Under the pieces are notes generated by a model, which saw only the letters and a list, made by a program, of their open reading frames with translations, ran no database searches and had not been told where the DNA came from. The translations under genes and the position numbers were made by a program. From assembly GCA_902539445.1 (NCBI GenBank), contig CACBIY010000005.1, positions 20,153-84,152 on the forward strand: 64,000 nucleotides of DNA, read 5' to 3'. This document shows positions 57,569 to 64,000 of the stretch, one piece after another (position 1 is the stretch's first letter; every line of letters begins with the position of its first letter). This DNA is from an uncultured Pelagibacteraceae bacterium. Lineage in GTDB: Bacteria > Pseudomonadota > Alphaproteobacteria > Pelagibacterales > Pelagibacteraceae.

Positions 57569-58060
57569 TTATAGTTTTTTAAGAACTGTTATTAAATAAA
57601 AAAACATTGCTATATGAGAACTATTATTGAATTTTTGATTTAATATTAATTTAAATATCTCTTTTTGATTAAAAAGATGAATTCTAATACCTTGTTCTGG
57701 TTTCGAAATTTTAATTAAGTCTTCTGTGTAATAACCAGTAATTTTAGTAGTTAGTCTTCCAGGTTCAGTATAAAAAGTTATTATTTTACTCAATTTTGAT
57801 CTTGATCTATATCCTGTTTCTTCTCTTAATTCCTTATATGCTGATTGCAGAGTTGTTTCCTTTTTTTCCACTATGCCAGAAGGAAACTCGTAATTAATTT
57901 TATTAATTGGAACTCTTTTTTGGGAAACTACTACATATTTGTCTTTAATCTTAGGTATTACTAATGAAAGATTAGAAGTTTTAAGATAATGATAAAACTC
58001 TTTTTTTTTAAATTTTTTGTTAATTAAACTTATTCGATTAGTAAGTTTTATATTTTTCAA
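57569..58060 (-). CDS. Nudix hydrolase (ADP-sugar pyrophosphatase-like)
   Basis: A 163-residue Nudix protein. The Nudix box is complete: G-x5-E-x7-REETGY as GIVEKKETTLQSAYKELREETGY read in two parts (about residues 80-102), preceded by EFPSG and followed by FYTEPGRLTTKITGY, which resembles ADP-ribose pyrophosphatases (E-x-PAG and an SPG-like loop). The substrate is not certain. It overlaps the aquaporin gene by four bases, so it is the last gene of the small-membrane-protein/arsC/aquaporin operon. Confidence 0.87.
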   Translation of the reverse strand: MKNIKLTNRISLINKKFKKKEFYHYLKTSNLSLVIPKIKDKYVVVSQKRVPINKINYEFPSGIVEKKETTLQSAYKELREETGYRSRSKLSKIITFYTEPGRLTTKITGYYTEDLIKISKPEQGIRIHLFNQKEIFKLILNQKFNNSSHIAMFFYLITVLKKL

Positions 58061-58716
58061 TTTTTTTCTAAAAATAACTTTTTAACAATAAGTACAGCAA
58101 TTAACATTCCAATAAGCTCAGCTAAAATATAATAAGGAGTATTTAAATAACTAATACCAGTAAAAGATTCTGTAAATGTTCTAGCAATAGCAACCGCAGG
58201 ATTTGCAAAAGAAGTTGAAGAAGTAAACCAATAACCTGCAGTAATGTAAAGCCCAACACTAGCAGCAACAGCAATTTTACCTGACTTCATAGCCCCAAAA
58301 ATTATCACTATAAGTCCTAATGTTGCTATCACTTCAGATGTTAGTATATAAATCCCATCTCTTGATTTAGTAGATAATTCATAAATTTCATGTTCAAAAA
58401 AGAAATTGGCTAAACCAACACCAATCAAGCAACCAACCAATTGAGCAATGATATAGTAGGGTAATAGTTTCCTTTTTAATTTGCCTGTTATTGCCATTGC
58501 GATACTTACAAATGGATTAAAGTGAGCTCCTGATACATCAGCAAATACTGTAATAAGCACAAATAAACCTGCTCCTGTTGCTATAGTATTAGCTATTAAC
58601 ATCACAGCAACATCATTAGTTAAGTTTTCAGCCATTAAACCTGAACCAACAATAATCATTACTAAAAAACAACTGCCTAATAATTCAGCAAGAAAATAGC
58701 GGCTTTTATTTTTCAT
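58057..58716 (-). CDS. aqpS: Aquaporin-family channel (AqpS-like, probable arsenite exit route)
   Basis: A 219-residue MIP-family channel with six membrane segments and two half-helix motifs: HFNPFVSIA (NPF, about residue 66) and FANPAVAIARTF (NPA, about 170). The second is followed by Arg as in the selectivity filter. Rhizobial AqpS next to ArsC lets arsenite made by ArsC flow out, replacing an energy-driven ArsB pump. The overlap with arsC (11 bases) supports the same job here. The NPA-to-NPF change in the first motif fits a non-water solute. Confidence 0.88.
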   Translation of the reverse strand: MKNKSRYFLAELLGSCFLVMIIVGSGLMAENLTNDVAVMLIANTIATGAGLFVLITVFADVSGAHFNPFVSIAMAITGKLKRKLLPYYIIAQLVGCLIGVGLANFFFEHEIYELSTKSRDGIYILTSEVIATLGLIVIIFGAMKSGKIAVAASVGLYITAGYWFTSSTSFANPAVAIARTFTESFTGISYLNTPYYILAELIGMLIAVLIVKKLFLEKN

Positions 58717-59137
58717 AAATCAGTTCCTTTATTCTTTTATAAATATTATTGTAAACTTCTTCTATTATTTCATCTTTTTTATTTAAGTCGTTTGTTTCAT
58801 CAAGTAATTTGACAGGATCCTCTATATCCCAATGAATTATCTGATCTTTATTTGGCCAAATAGGACAGACTTCGTTATTGGCATTATTACAAACTGTAAT
58901 CACATAATCCATTTTAATTTGACCATTAATAAACTCATTAAAATTTTTAGATCTATAATTTGAAAGATCATAATGTTTTGACAATAAATAATTCTTCACA
59001 TCCTCATTAATTTTTCCTGTTGGATTACTCCCAGCACTAAAACCTTTATACTTATCGTCATACTCGTTGTTTATTATACTTTCAGCAATAATACTTCTTG
59101 CTGAATTACCTGTGCATACAAACAAAATATTCTTCAT
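58706..59137 (-). CDS. arsC: Arsenate reductase, low-molecular-weight phosphatase type (ArsC)
   Basis: Reduces arsenate to arsenite. The 143-residue protein has the P-loop FVCTGNSARS (C-x5-R, Cys about residue 8). The reductase-specific Cys pair appears in VITVCNNANNEVCPIWP (about 79-95), where plain tyrosine phosphatases lack it. It also has the acid loop WDIEDP. It is thioredoxin-type by family. It abuts the small membrane protein upstream and overlaps the aquaporin downstream. Confidence 0.93.
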   Translation of the reverse strand: MKNILFVCTGNSARSIIAESIINNEYDDKYKGFSAGSNPTGKINEDVKNYLLSKHYDLSNYRSKNFNEFINGQIKMDYVITVCNNANNEVCPIWPNKDQIIHWDIEDPVKLLDETNDLNKKDEIIEEVYNNIYKRIKELIYEK

Positions 59138-59359
59138 TTAAAAAATAATCTTATAAATTCCAATAACAAATAATGGAATTTGTAATCCAAAGTTAGTGAG
59201 TATCGCCTTATCTTTGCTAACAAATCCAGCGATAGTCCATCCAATAACTCCTAATCCATGAAAATATATATTTAAAGGATATATATTTAAGTTTGTAAGA
59301 AGTATTCCTACTAAAACTAAAAAAGTACTGATCCACTTTAGATATTTTTTTATAAACAT
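59138..59359 (-). CDS. Small membrane protein heading the arsC operon, function unknown
   Basis: A 73-residue protein with two or three membrane segments (about residues 8-26, 30-47 and 55-72) and the motif YPLNIYFHGLGVIGWTIAGF. I do not recall a functional assignment. It begins after a strong GAGGGAG ribosome site and stops exactly one base before the arsC start. A Pho-box-like repeat lies 22 bases upstream. A link to phosphate or arsenate is inferred from context. Confidence 0.8.
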   Translation of the reverse strand: MFIKKYLKWISTFLVLVGILLTNLNIYPLNIYFHGLGVIGWTIAGFVSKDKAILTNFGLQIPLFVIGIYKIIF

Positions 59360-59380
59360 ATTTTCTCCCTCTTATTAATT

Positions 59381-59409
59381 ATTACATTAATGTTACAAAT
59401 TTATTAAGA
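59381..59409 (-). promoter_or_regulatory. Pho-box-like repeat upstream of the small membrane protein-arsC-aquaporin-Nudix operon
   Basis: Read on the minus strand: TCTTAAT (59409-59403), AAAT, TTGTAAC (59398-59392), ATTA, ATGTAAT (59387-59381), again 7-mers at an 11-base period. The second and third units closely match those of pstS (GTGTAAC, CTGTAAT), and the first two match the plcP box with the same AAAT spacer. The third unit continues as TGTAATAAT and may serve as an extended -10. The operon start is 22 bases on. Confidence 0.65.
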
Positions 59410-59419
59410 TGTAACAGTA

Positions 59420-59758
59420 TTAGAGAAAATTTGTTATATATTTATGAATAAAGAAACCAACAACTAAAAATCCTAAGCCTGTGCCATAAATTAGGAAGAA
59501 ATTCATATTAAATGATTTTGCAAAAAAGAAGGGTAAAAAAAATAAATAACTCACAGGTACCGCTACTAGTATGCTCTTAGTAAAAAGAATTGTTTTTTCT
59601 ATATCATTATGCTCATAATAGGAAAAAGCTATAGCTATGAGTGATACAAGAGGTAAGGCGATAATAAAACCTGCAAGTTTTGGATTTTGACCCGAAAGCC
59701 AACTAGCAAAGGCAATTATAATTGCAGCAAGAACAATCTTTAAGGTAAAAAATATCAT
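59420..59758 (-). CDS. DUF3147-like small membrane protein
   Basis: A 112-residue protein with four membrane segments (about residues 3-20, 27-46, 59-82 and 88-108). The pattern SGQNPKLAGFIIALPLVSLIAIAFSYYE resembles DUF3147 proteins, which have no known function. It starts inside a 31-base tandem duplication and lies 44 bases downstream of zur on the same strand. It is separated from the arsC operon by the Pho-box-like site. Confidence 0.78.
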   Translation of the reverse strand: MIFFTLKIVLAAIIIAFASWLSGQNPKLAGFIIALPLVSLIAIAFSYYEHNDIEKTILFTKSILVAVPVSYLFFLPFFFAKSFNMNFFLIYGTGLGFLVVGFFIHKYITNFL

Positions 59759-59808
59759 TAATGATTTAATTTTATTAAAAAAATATCATTAATGATATGA
59801 TTTTATTT
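59747..59808. repeat. 31-bp tandem duplication with palindromic core at the zur / DUF3147-like junction
   Basis: Bases 59747-59777 recur at 59778-59808 with two visible mismatches. Each copy carries ATATCATTAATGAT. In the second copy it is extended to the perfect 16-base palindrome ATATCATTAATGATAT (59783-59798). One copy supplies the start codon of the DUF3147-like gene, and the other covers the zur stop codon. Confidence 0.85.
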
Positions 59809-60210
59809 AAGTGTGCATTTTTTGCATAAACCAAAAAACTCAAGATTATATTTACTGTATTTCATACCATCTTTGTCTTTAAAGTTTGCTAAGTATTTTG
59901 AAAGACCTGCGCTACTTATTTCTGTTACTTTTTCACAAATCTCACAGATTGAAAACGCAGTAGCTTTAGCCACCTGACAACTTGAATTATGACATGCAAT
60001 AAAGGCATTTCTACTTTCAATTTTATGAATTTTACCTATTTCAACTAACTTATCTAATGCTCGATAAACTTGCAGAGGAGCTTTGATACCTTTTTTTTGA
60101 ACATTATAGAGTATTGAGTAGGCCTTAAGTGGCTGAGATGATTTATCAATTAAATCAAAAATAATTTTCTGATTTTTGGTGAGATTATGTTCTTTGTGCA
60201 TTTTATTCAT
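59803..60210 (-). CDS. zur: Zinc uptake regulator Zur (Fur family)
   Basis: Represses zinc uptake genes when zinc is sufficient. The 135-residue Fur-family protein has an N-terminal winged helix (about 1-75, LTKNQKIIFDLIDKSSQPLKAYSILYNV in parts) and a Cys-rich C-terminal domain. Structural zinc ligands are likely CEIC and CKKC (near 87 and 131), and the AFIACHNSSC segment is near residue 66. It is encoded downstream of znuBC in the same direction (15 bases from znuB), next to divergent znuA. This supports Zur over Fur or PerR. Confidence 0.92.
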   Translation of the reverse strand: MNKMHKEHNLTKNQKIIFDLIDKSSQPLKAYSILYNVQKKGIKAPLQVYRALDKLVEIGKIHKIESRNAFIACHNSSCQVAKATAFSICEICEKVTEISSAGLSKYLANFKDKDGMKYSKYNLEFFGLCKKCTLK

Positions 60211-60225
60211 TTTACTGATTCCTCA

Positions 60226-61029
60226 TTAGTTTTTCAATTTAATTGATTGTTTGATATTAAATAATGAAAGTATGAACAAAAATAATGCTGCCGTTATAAT
60301 TGATGGACCCGAGGAGGTATTAAATTCCAAGGATGTAAATAATCCTAAAATTACTGACAGAAGACCTCCAATGATTGAATAGATAACCATTCTTTGTGGA
60401 CTAGACGAAATATTTCTAGCCATTGCAGCTGGTATGATTAGCATTCCTGTTATTAATAACAAACCAACCATTTTAATTGATATAGCAATAATTGCAGCCA
60501 TCAATATTGTGAATATTGCTTTTGCTCTATCAGGATTTAAACCTTCTGCTTCAGCTAACTCATAGTTTACTGTGGATGCGAATAAAGGTTTCCAAATTAA
60601 TTTTAAAATTAACAGAATTATTGCTCCTCCAACCCATATTATTAATAGATCATCAACTGTAACAGCTAATATATCTCCAAATAATAATCCCATAATGTCA
60701 AATCTGATAAATGTTAAGAAACCAATAACAACAAGTCCTACGGCTAAAGATGAGTGAGCTAAAAGCCCTAATAATGCATCTCCTGGAAGATTAGTTCTTT
60801 TTTGAAGTTGTATTAATGTTAAAGCAATTAAAGATGAGATTATAAATACAGATAACGCAATATTAAATTCCATTGTAAATGCTAATGTTACTCCCAATAA
60901 AGCCGAGTGGGCCAACGTATCACCAAAATAAGATAATCTTCTCCAAATTACAAAACAACCAAGAGGCCCTGTAACGAAAGCAACTCCAATTCCAGCAACC
61001 AATGCTCTTATAAAAAAATCGTCGAACAT
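60226..61029 (-). CDS. znuB: Zinc ABC transporter permease ZnuB
   Basis: A membrane subunit of the ZnuABC importer, 267 residues with about eight membrane segments. Family features include the N-terminal FFIRALVAGIGVAFVTGPLGCFVIWRRLSYFGDTLAHSALLG pattern (about 5-46, in parts), AEAEGLNPDRAKAIFTILMA and LLITGMLIIPAAMARNIS. It abuts znuC (no gap) and precedes zur. Confidence 0.94.
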   Translation of the reverse strand: MFDDFFIRALVAGIGVAFVTGPLGCFVIWRRLSYFGDTLAHSALLGVTLAFTMEFNIALSVFIISSLIALTLIQLQKRTNLPGDALLGLLAHSSLAVGLVVIGFLTFIRFDIMGLLFGDILAVTVDDLLIIWVGGAIILLILKLIWKPLFASTVNYELAEAEGLNPDRAKAIFTILMAAIIAISIKMVGLLLITGMLIIPAAMARNISSSPQRMVIYSIIGGLLSVILGLFTSLEFNTSSGPSIITAALFLFILSLFNIKQSIKLKN

Positions 61030-61776
61030 TTAATTTTTCTTAATTTTACCCTCATCAGTATGAATATGATCATGTCTATGTTCATATCTTGATAATATCT
61101 GTGAAGCTTGTTCACCAAACAAAGCCTTATATTCATTATTTTTTGCGACATCCATGGGTGTCCCTGAGCAGCATACATGACCATTTAAGCAAACAACATG
61201 GTCTGTAGCACTCATTACAGTATGTAAATCATGAGAAATTAATAAGATACCACAATTCAATTCATCAGAAATTCTCTTTATAAGTTCATATAAAGCTATC
61301 TCACCTGTAAAATCTACACCTTGAACTGGCTCATCAAGAACTAACAATTCTGGTTTTTTTGAAATAGCTCTTGCTAGCAATACTCTTTGAAACTCACCAC
61401 CCGATAAATCACCTAAATTTTTATCTTTTAAATGAATAACACCAGTTAATGATAGTGCCTCATCAATTATTTCATTTTTTAAACTTTCAGTTAATACCAT
61501 AAAATCATTGACCCTAAGTGGTAAAGTCCAATCAATTGAAATTTTTTGTGGAACATAACCAATTTTATTTGTGTATTTTTCTACTTCTCCCTCAATTTTT
61601 TTATAAATTCCTAAAGCAATTTTAGCCGTTGTACTTTTTCCTGATCCATTAGGTCCTATTAAAGTAACTATTTTACCTTTTTCAACTTGAAGGGAAACTC
61701 CTTGAACGAGCCATTTATCGTTTATTTTAAAACCAGCGTCTTTTAATTTGACCAATATATTTTGATTAGCATTCAT
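61030..61776 (-). CDS. znuC: Zinc ABC transporter ATPase ZnuC
   Basis: A 248-residue ATPase with Walker A GPNGSGKSTT (about 40-49), Q-loop GYVPQKISIDWTLPLRV, signature LSGGEFQRVLLARAI (about 129-143), Walker B LLVLDEPVQGVDF and an H-loop ISHDLHTVM. The GYVPQ and VQGVDF features are typical of zinc/manganese importers. The C-terminal YEHRHDHIHTDEG tail is His-rich and may bind zinc. Its start is 70 bases from divergent znuA, sharing the Zur boxes. Confidence 0.95.
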   Translation of the reverse strand: MNANQNILVKLKDAGFKINDKWLVQGVSLQVEKGKIVTLIGPNGSGKSTTAKIALGIYKKIEGEVEKYTNKIGYVPQKISIDWTLPLRVNDFMVLTESLKNEIIDEALSLTGVIHLKDKNLGDLSGGEFQRVLLARAISKKPELLVLDEPVQGVDFTGEIALYELIKRISDELNCGILLISHDLHTVMSATDHVVCLNGHVCCSGTPMDVAKNNEYKALFGEQASQILSRYEHRHDHIHTDEGKIKKN

Positions 61777-61796
61777 TATATCACTTGACTTATAAA

Positions 61797-61811
61797 CGTT
61801 ATATTATTACA
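61797..61811. promoter_or_regulatory. Second, imperfect Zur-box-like site
   Basis: CGTTATATTATTACA matches the perfect box at 61815 in most positions, and its centre lies 18 bases away. It is nearer the znuC start, so the pair could repress both divergent units. Confidence 0.6.
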
Positions 61812-61814
61812 TAG

Positions 61815-61829
61815 TGTTATATTATAACA
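61815..61829. promoter_or_regulatory. Zur box between znuC and znuA
   Basis: TGTTATATTATAACA is a perfect 15-base palindrome and matches the known Zur operator core of proteobacteria (GTTATA-N-TATAAC type). It lies 17 bases before the znuA start and 38 bases before the znuC start, where Zur-zinc would block both. Confidence 0.87.
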
Positions 61830-61846
61830 ACTAAAAAAATTAAACT

Positions 61847-62911
61847 ATGAAAACTATTAAAAAAATCCCATTATTAATATCACTTTTATCATTCCTAACA
61901 ATTTTTTCACCTGTTAATGCTGAAGTTAAGGTAGTAGCTTCAATAAAACCAATTCATTCACTCGCAAGCTATTTGATGGACGGTATTGGTAAACCAGATT
62001 TAATAGTTGATGGCTACGCATCACCTCATGGATTTGCACTTAAACCATCGCATGCAAAAATGATCCAAAATGCAGATATTATTTTTTGGGTAGGTGAAGA
62101 CATAGAAAGTTTTTTAGAAAAACCATTAAAATCTATTGCAAAAAAAGCTGAAAAAATTGAATTAATGGAAATTAAAGGGATAACCAAACTTAAGTTTAGA
62201 GAAAGAAATATTTTTGAAGATCATGACGATCATGGTCATAAAGAGGATGATCATGATGATCATGCTAAAAAAGAAGACGATCATGATGACCACGATCATG
62301 ATAAAAAAGAGAAAGAACATGGTCATGACGAACATGATCATGACAAAGAAAGTCATAAAGAAGACGACCATGATGATCACGGCCATGGACATGAAGGACA
62401 TGCTCATGGTGAGTACGATCCGCACATTTGGTTAGATCCAATGAATGCAAAAGTTATTTTAAGCGAAATGGCAGAGCACTTGATTGAGAATGATCCAAAA
62501 AATACTGACAAATATAAAGAAAATTTAAAAAAAGCACATAAAGATTTAGATAAGTTAACTAAGAAAGTAAAATCTGAATTAAATAAAGATTTTAAATCAA
62601 TAGTATTCCATGATGCGTATCAATATTTTGAAGAGAGATTTGGTGTTAATATTTTAGGCGCGTTTACAGTAAATACAGATGTTATGCCCGGTGCTGAGCA
62701 ATTGGCTGAAATTAGAGAAGTAATTGAGCATGATAAAGTAAGCTGTATATTTTCAGAGCCACAGTTTAACCCTGATATTATTAAGGCTGTAGCAAAAGAT
62801 ACTAACGTTGCAACAGGCGTAATTGATCCATTAGGGGCAACACTTAACCCTGGCAAAGATCTATACTTCGATTTAATTGGCAATATGTCTAAATCTTTTA
62901 AAGGCTGTTAA
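61847..62911 (+). CDS. znuA: Zinc ABC transporter, periplasmic binding protein ZnuA with long His/Asp-rich loop
   Basis: Captures zinc in the periplasm. The 354-residue protein has a signal peptide (about residues 1-25, cleavage NA|EV), KVVASIKPIHSLASYLMDG with the first ligand His, and DGYASPHGFALKPSHAKM. A very long charged loop (about 124-188) is made of repeated H-D-D-H, H-G-H and K-E-D-D units. The C-terminal domain has YDPHIWLDPMNAK, VFHDAYQYFEERFG and LGATLNPGKDLYF. The loop is encoded by near-repetitive GATCATGATGA-type DNA at about 62218-62410. Such loops are thought to buffer or hand over zinc. Confidence 0.95.
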   Translation: MKTIKKIPLLISLLSFLTIFSPVNAEVKVVASIKPIHSLASYLMDGIGKPDLIVDGYASPHGFALKPSHAKMIQNADIIFWVGEDIESFLEKPLKSIAKKAEKIELMEIKGITKLKFRERNIFEDHDDHGHKEDDHDDHAKKEDDHDDHDHDKKEKEHGHDEHDHDKESHKEDDHDDHGHGHEGHAHGEYDPHIWLDPMNAKVILSEMAEHLIENDPKNTDKYKENLKKAHKDLDKLTKKVKSELNKDFKSIVFHDAYQYFEERFGVNILGAFTVNTDVMPGAEQLAEIREVIEHDKVSCIFSEPQFNPDIIKAVAKDTNVATGVIDPLGATLNPGKDLYFDLIGNMSKSFKGC

Positions 62912-62953
62912 ATAAAAATTGATCTTTAACCATTAATAATATCTAATATTGGG

Positions 62954-63952
62954 ATGAGTACCGTTTCCCTCACATTAGATGAAATTTTTGATTTAGCTAA
63001 AAAGACTTTACTAGCTAATGGCTGTGATGATGAAACAGCATCTATTCTCTCTGATTTAATAAGAAATGCTGAAAGAGATGGATCTTTATCTCATGGTTTG
63101 TTTAGGTTGCCTGCATATGTGAGTGGTTTAAAAAGTGGAAAAATTAATGGTAAAGGAAAACCTGAAGTAAAAAAAATTTCAGCATCAGTAATAAAAGTTC
63201 AAGGGAATAATTGTTTAGCCCCTGTAGTTTTAAATAAAGGATTACCTGAATTAGCAAAAGCTGCAAAAGAAAATGGAGTGGCCGTACTTGCTATAAATAA
63301 TTCTCATCATATGGCTGCGATGTGGCCGGAGACTGAAAAATTAGCAGAAGAAGGTTTAGTTGCCTTTGCTTGCACATCCTACAAGCCTGCTGTAGCACCC
63401 GCTGGGGCTATTAAACCCTTGTTTGGAACAAATCCAATTTCTTTTGCATGGCCACGACCAGGAAAAACTCCTGTAGTTTACGATATGGCAACTGCATCAA
63501 TGGCCATGGGTGAAGTTCAAGTTGCTAAAAGAGAAGGGCATAAAGTTCCACTTGGAACTGGTTTAACTAAGGATGGCAAAGAGACAACTGACCCAGGTGC
63601 AATAGCTGATGGAGGTGTATTACTTCCTTTTGGGGGATATAAAGGTTCTGCTATAGCAATGATGGTAGAACTAATGGCTGGCGCATTAGTTGGTGATAAT
63701 TTTAGTTTTGAGACAGCTGCAAAAGATAATAAAGACGGCGGACCTCCCAGTGGCGGAGAATTTATTCTCGCAATCTCACCTGATAAAACCTCTGGGACCG
63801 ATTGGCAGAAACATGCTGATGAATTTTTTAATAAAATGAAATCGTTCGAGGGAGTTAGACTTCCAGGGGAAAGAAGACATAAAAATAGATTAAATAAGGG
63901 CCCTCGAAATATTAACGAAGAGCTGTTTAATAAAATAAAATCTTTAAGCTAA
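62954..63952 (+). CDS. Malate/L-lactate dehydrogenase-family NAD(P)H oxidoreductase (DpkA-like)
   Basis: A 332-residue member of the Ldh_2/MDH2 family, whose members include ketimine reductases such as DpkA (piperideine/pyrroline-2-carboxylate reductase) and ureidoglycolate dehydrogenase. Visible motifs are ERDGSLSHGLFRLPAYVSGL (about 38-57; catalytic-type SHG), NNSHHMAAMWPETE, PLFGTNPISFAWP, VYDMATASMAMGEV and LPFGGYKGSAIAMMVELMAG (about 225-245). The N-terminal residues and the HHMAAMWP segment recall the DpkA group, suggesting D-lysine/proline or imino-acid metabolism. The exact substrate is uncertain. It overlaps xthA tail to tail by nine bases. Confidence 0.82.
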   Translation: MSTVSLTLDEIFDLAKKTLLANGCDDETASILSDLIRNAERDGSLSHGLFRLPAYVSGLKSGKINGKGKPEVKKISASVIKVQGNNCLAPVVLNKGLPELAKAAKENGVAVLAINNSHHMAAMWPETEKLAEEGLVAFACTSYKPAVAPAGAIKPLFGTNPISFAWPRPGKTPVVYDMATASMAMGEVQVAKREGHKVPLGTGLTKDGKETTDPGAIADGGVLLPFGGYKGSAIAMMVELMAGALVGDNFSFETAAKDNKDGGPPSGGEFILAISPDKTSGTDWQKHADEFFNKMKSFEGVRLPGERRHKNRLNKGPRNINEELFNKIKSLS

Positions 63953-64000
63953 AGTAATTTCTATTGGGGTATGGTCTGAAGGTTTTTCACGGCCTCTTGG
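63944..64000 (-). CDS. xthA: Exodeoxyribonuclease III, C-terminal end (cut by window edge)
   Basis: The minus-strand frame ending at the TAA complementary to 63944-63946 encodes 18 residues, PRGREKPSDHTPIEITLA. The KPSDHTPI segment matches the C-terminal catalytic SDH motif of the exonuclease III/AP endonuclease family (ERPSDHAPV in relatives). Only the end of the gene is in the window, so other members of the endonuclease/exonuclease/phosphatase superfamily are possible. Confidence 0.72.
   Translation of the reverse strand, partial: PRGREKPSDHTPIEITLA

Noticed and set aside
62162..62450. Open frames on both strands inside znuA coding for Met/Ile- or His-rich proteins
   Set aside because: They are other-frame readings of the repetitive His/Asp-rich loop of znuA, with no ribosome site.

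Overview
The window is a very AT-rich, densely packed chromosomal segment. Genes overlap or abut, no gap between genes exceeds 300 bases, and there is no insertion sequence, prophage or CRISPR array. Gene content and order are those of a free-living, genome-streamlined marine alphaproteobacterium of the SAR11 / Pelagibacterales type. The evidence is the alphaproteobacterial order trpEGDC-lexA, ppiD-tpiA-secG-pyrG-kdsA-eno-ftsB, lipA-coq10-cinA-pgpA-ispDF and ntrYX-trkA; an aapJQMP amino-acid transporter; and an alphaproteobacterial LexA box. The assignment rests on recognition, not on a database search.

Layout: (1) 1-9110, plus strand: envelope operon uppS(partial)-cdsA-dxr-bamA-skp-fabZ-lpxD-lpxA-lpxI-lpxB (undecaprenyl carrier, phospholipid, isoprenoid, outer-membrane assembly, lipid A). 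(2) 9090-16496, minus: gltX, lexA with a GAAC-N7-GAAC SOS box, and ppiD-trpE-trpG-trpD-trpC. (3) 16568-23006, plus: tpiA, secG, pyrG, kdsA, eno, ftsB-like, lipA, coq10-like. (4) 22983-25046, minus: cinA/pncC, pgpA and fused ispDF. (5) 25073-31011, plus: ntrY-ntrX-trkA-trkH, then tRNA-Arg(TCT). (6) 31294-36276: aapJ, an internal terminator, aapQ-M-P and an XRE regulator. (7) tRNA-Asn and tRNA-Cys (minus), then valS-ilvD-manC. (8) 42136-57058: a phosphate-starvation island. (9) 57280-59758, minus: a Lys-rich small protein, a Nudix-aquaporin-arsC-small membrane protein operon, and a DUF3147-like membrane protein. (10) 59803-62911: Zur-ZnuBC opposite ZnuA, with Zur boxes between. (11) 62954-64000: a DpkA-like dehydrogenase and the C-terminal end of xthA.

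The most interesting system is the phosphate-stress region. A PlcP-type phospholipase C and an Agt-type glycosyltransferase (the known module that replaces phospholipids with glycolipids under phosphate starvation) sit beside a divergent diacylglycerol-kinase-like gene. They are followed by phoR, an unrecognised secreted protein, pstSCAB-phoU-phoB, a SixA-type phosphatase, ppk and ppx. Pho-box-like direct repeats (7-mers at an 11-base period, TTTTAAC / TTGTAAC type) are visible before plcP, before the unknown secreted protein and before pstS. The same pattern occurs about 2 kb further on, before the small-membrane-protein / arsC / aquaporin / Nudix operon. This suggests that arsenate detoxification is wired into the phosphate-starvation regulon, which makes sense because arsenate enters through phosphate transporters.

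Other oddities are an NtrX with no GAFTGA motif and with a Walker B Asp-Glu changed to Asp-Gln, a pair of adjacent dyads before aapJ, a 31-bp tandem duplication spanning a stop/start junction, and several places where alphaproteobacterial neighbours appear to have been cut out (rseP, moaC-moeA, pdhABC, dusB-ntrBC).
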